A stretch of DNA of 64,000 nucleotides from Branchipolynoe longqiensis (lineage: Eukaryota > Annelida > Polychaeta > Phyllodocida > Polynoidae): assembly GCA_030323885.1 (NCBI GenBank), contig CM059190.1, forward strand, positions 82,514,709 through 82,578,708. Direction: 5' to 3'. Below, one piece after another: positions 61,481 to 64,000 of the stretch. The notes below the pieces were generated by a model. It was not told where the DNA came from and did not search any database. It was given only the letters and a program-made list of their open reading frames with translations. The number at the start of each line of letters is the position of its first letter. Positions within the stretch are counted from its first letter, which is position 1. The position numbers and the translations under genes were made by a program.

Positions 61481-63598
61481 AGGCCCTGTCACACTGAAAT
61501 GTATGGCATTAGCGCGTGCATAACGTTTTGAAATAAAAATCTAATTTAAATAGGTCGCCATTCACCAAACTTTTTGCGCTGCGGGTGGTCCGGGCAACGT
61601 ATGAAGCGTACACAGAGCATATGGCTGGAGTATGGCTAGTGTATTCATGGCGTATAGCGAAGTATACGAAACATAGCGACGTATACTCAGCATGCTGGGA
61701 CGTGTAGTGAATGTTGGAGGCGACAATTTCAGCGTATGAGTAACATACAACAAAGTAGGGTCAACATATGCCTAGCGTGTCGATGTGTACGTAGCGTGTG
61801 CATAGCGTATTCAAAACTTATGCGTAACTTGTGCAAAGTGTATTGTTAACTAGATTTGTGTCCGAGTTTAATTAGGTTATAACAAATTACATTCAAAACC
61901 TAATAAAGCTCGCTGAGTTTAATAATGTTATAAAAATTTGAAATCAACACCTAATACACCTGTAGGTATATACCAAATATAAGAGACATGTAATTTTGTT
62001 TTGATATCTAAAATTGATATAGTTTATTTGTACAAATAGACATATAAACATATAAACATCTCGTAACAGTAACAGTAGACATCTCACAATATAACGGACA
62101 TGTAAGTATACATAAATATATCATAACAGTACACATACCACAGTGCATACAGACAGGTACAATATTTTTTTTTTTACATCAGATCATGCTGTCTTGCCAT
62201 GAAAGTGATCTGGTGGGCGAGATGACCCAGTCTTTGAGTAGATTCCGCTGCTCCTTTCCTGTCTTGGAGGCGGTGTTGGGGCTAGGAACAATGTCTATGT
62301 CTGCCAGGTTTTGTCCCTCTCTGCATGCTACGGGGACAAAGTTGTGGTTCCAAGTCTCTGGACGATCCAGCGCCGGCTTCTACAGCCCTGGGTAGCACAT
62401 CCTCATCAGGTTGAGCACAACCATGCATGCTGTGACGATGACCTTCACGGTGATGGGGTGGTGCTGCATAGTTGTCAGCAGCACCTGGAAGTGCTTTGCT
62501 AGGATGCCAAAGGCATTCTCCACCACTCTCTTCGCTCGGGAGAGGCGGTAGTTGAAGAGCCGCTCCTCATCTGTCAACCGCCTCCTGCTGTATGGCTTCA
62601 TCGTCGGCCGCAGGATGAAGGCATCGTCACCGATGAGGAAATACAGCACATCCTTCTGGCCATTCGCAATCGGTTCTGGGTCCGGAAAACTGATGGTGTC
62701 ACCTTCAGTGCCCGCCTTCAGTGCCGGGTCGTTGTAGATCTGGGCGTCAGATGCGGAGCCCATCCCCAAGATCTGCCCAGATGAACTTGTAGTCTCCATC
62801 TACAAGTGCCAACAGGACCATGGAGTAAAACCTGTTGTAATTGTAATAGAGTGACCCACTCTTTGGAGGCCACCGACAGGCGATGTGCTTCCCATCCAGA
62901 GTGCCACAGGTATGGGGGAAGGTCCACTTCTCCAGGGATTGGTCGGCGATGGCACGCCATCCTTGTGGAGTCGCGGGGCACGTCATGACCTAGTCCAGGT
63001 ACTCATCAATGATTGCCTGACACACTTCACGCACAATGAGCGACTGTGTGTTGTGGGGGACCCTCCACCCAAACTTCATCGACAAGTATTTGTTCGCAGA
63101 CGTCAGGTGCTGCAGAGTAAGTGCGATCTTCAGCCCAGGCTCGAGGGGCACTGTATGTTGTGTACTTTTTGGCGATCCTGGGTCCTACTCTCACCACAAT
63201 CTCGTCAAACATCTGGGGAGGCATCCACATAAAGTTGACCAACTACGCAGTGTCCTCGCCTCGGAGCTCAACCATAAGCTTGTCATACAACCCAAACTGT
63301 GGTGCCCTCCTGATCCAGGGTCTGACCCACATTCTCCTCTGCTGCCTCCTCCTCCTATTGACAGGGGCTGCCAGAAAAGCCATGAGGTAGAGATCTAGCT
63401 CATGCTGGTAAATGGCAACTCCGTAGTGATGCTGGAACTGTAGATGGAGTGTAGGGACATTCAGCCTCTCTGAAGAGTTGAGCAGGTCTGCTGGAAGAAG
63501 CCAGGTGGTGCCTTGATATACCGACCGCCAACACGCTGGCGATATGCTGGTGATACGGGAGGGGCGCGCTCGCATACGCCAGGGGTACGCTCGTGTCT
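61481..63598 (-). mobile_element. PIF/Harbinger DNA transposon (left end visible)
   Basis: Left end: TTA target (61478-61480) then AGGCCCTGTCACACTG, matching the MITE at 34826. A subterminal region rich in GCGTATG/ATACG-type motifs runs to about 61830 and similar motifs recur at about 63530-63595. A transposase pseudogene lies between. The right terminal repeat is not seen; a SINE inserts at 63599. Confidence 0.78.
62380..63420 (-). pseudogene. Harbinger transposase (DDE nuclease), broken
   Basis: On the - strand: 'RRRRQQRRMWVRPWIRR' and 'FGLYDKLMVELR' (about 63245-63370), 'FMWMPPQMFDEIVVRVGPRI' (about 63175-63235), then after a frame change 'PHTCGTLDGKHIACRWP' (about 62865-62920, first D), 'YSMVLLALVDGDYKF', and in a third frame 'YFLIGDDAF' (about 62625-62650, second D) and 'RRVVENAFGIL'-type 'RVVENAFGILAKHF' (about 62505-62545, E). 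All three catalytic residues remain, but a stop near 63242 and two frame changes (about 62985, 62760) disable it. Confidence 0.9.
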
Positions 63599-63705
63599 TG
63601 GGGGTGATGAAAATGGGAAATATTGTGCCTAGAGTGGGACTCGAATCCACATCTCTTTGCATTCCGGGCCAGAGTGCTAACCATTACACCACCTAGGCTC
63701 CCTGA
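63599..63705 (-). mobile_element. SINE family 2
   Basis: - strand: GGTGGTGTAATGGTTAGCAC (A-box-like), GGATTCGAGTCCCAC (B-box-like), then CACAATATTTCCCATTTTCA. The anticodon stem cannot form, so it is tRNA-derived rather than a working tRNA gene. Confidence 0.75.
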
Positions 63706-63914
63706 TATCAACACACTACCCACGCCTACCTGTCTATGCTGCTCCTTTCCTGAGAGGTCAGTGCAGACCACTACATCCGTCCCCCTGGAATTGTAAGTCT
63801 TTTAATACTTACAATTACATACATACAGGCAATGCACTTACATACATAAACAGGGTAGGTTCAACAACTATACAGCACATAGCTTGTACAGGATCATGGT
63901 CACAGCAACCAGTG

Positions 63915-64000
63915 TCATGGGGGTGATGAAAATGGGAAATATTGTGCCTAGAGTGGGACTCAAACCCACATCTCTTTGCATTCCGAGCCAGTGTGCTAAC
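63915..64000 (-). mobile_element. SINE family 2, cut by the window end
   Basis: Same sequence as 63599-63705 (TGGGACTCAAACCCACATCT in + view) reaching the last base of the window. Confidence 0.75.

Noticed and set aside
63599..63705. tRNA gene on the - strand
   Set aside because: A- and B-box-like parts are present but the anticodon stem does not pair, and copies recur at 25578 and 63915 with a common non-tRNA tail: a SINE.

Overview
This window is eukaryotic, intron-bearing and crowded with repeats. It most likely comes from a mollusc. Evidence: three host genes with canonical GT-AG introns, no operons or ribosome binding sites, and a V-SINE-type retroposon at 40550-40893 whose tRNA-like head, conserved core and TTAAATAAA tail match (from memory) a SINE widespread in mollusc genomes. 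Universal stress proteins, present here, occur in molluscs but not vertebrates. Species cannot be named from sequence alone.

Three host genes are supported. (1) The last two coding exons (6929-7011, 9926-10132) of a universal stress protein, + strand. (2) TMEM129, an ER RING E3 ubiquitin ligase, complete on the - strand in five exons (32910 down to 22870, 363 aa, phases consistent). (3) SMYD5, a SET/MYND-type methyltransferase, complete on the + strand in eleven exons (33607 to 56031, 386 aa). TMEM129 and SMYD5 are divergent, with start codons about 700 bp apart; their shared promoter carries an ETS-like site, a YY1-like site over the SMYD5 start codon, and a 460-bp inserted repeat.

Layout: 1-3.7 kb decayed DIRS-like tyrosine-recombinase retrotransposon; 4.5-6.4 kb 5'-truncated LINE; 6.9-10.5 kb USP gene end; 8-20 kb a field of non-autonomous terminal-inverted-repeat elements, minisatellites and segmental duplications; 20.7-21.0 kb solo LTR; 21.5-32.9 kb TMEM129; 33.6-56.0 kb SMYD5. 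Its ninth intron is 10.85 kb and holds a second tyrosine-recombinase retrotransposon (Ngaro/DIRS-like), itself split by a nearly complete Ty3/gypsy element. 57.6-60.6 kb a second LINE with endonuclease and RT; 61.5-63.6 kb a PIF/Harbinger transposon with broken transposase; the window ends in tRNA-derived SINEs.

Most notable: both genes with a visible 3' end (USP and TMEM129) carry downstream tandem arrays built from their own terminal coding exon, each unit repeating the last codons and usually the stop. In TMEM129 each unit also carries an AATAAA-type signal, and a MITE has landed in the first of these. Also notable: a tRNA-derived SINE family with about 17 copies (full, nested, 5'-truncated and chimeric), a TTAA-targeting MITE family with about 10 copies including nested and TTAA-sharing copies, and a roughly 410-bp fold-back palindrome.
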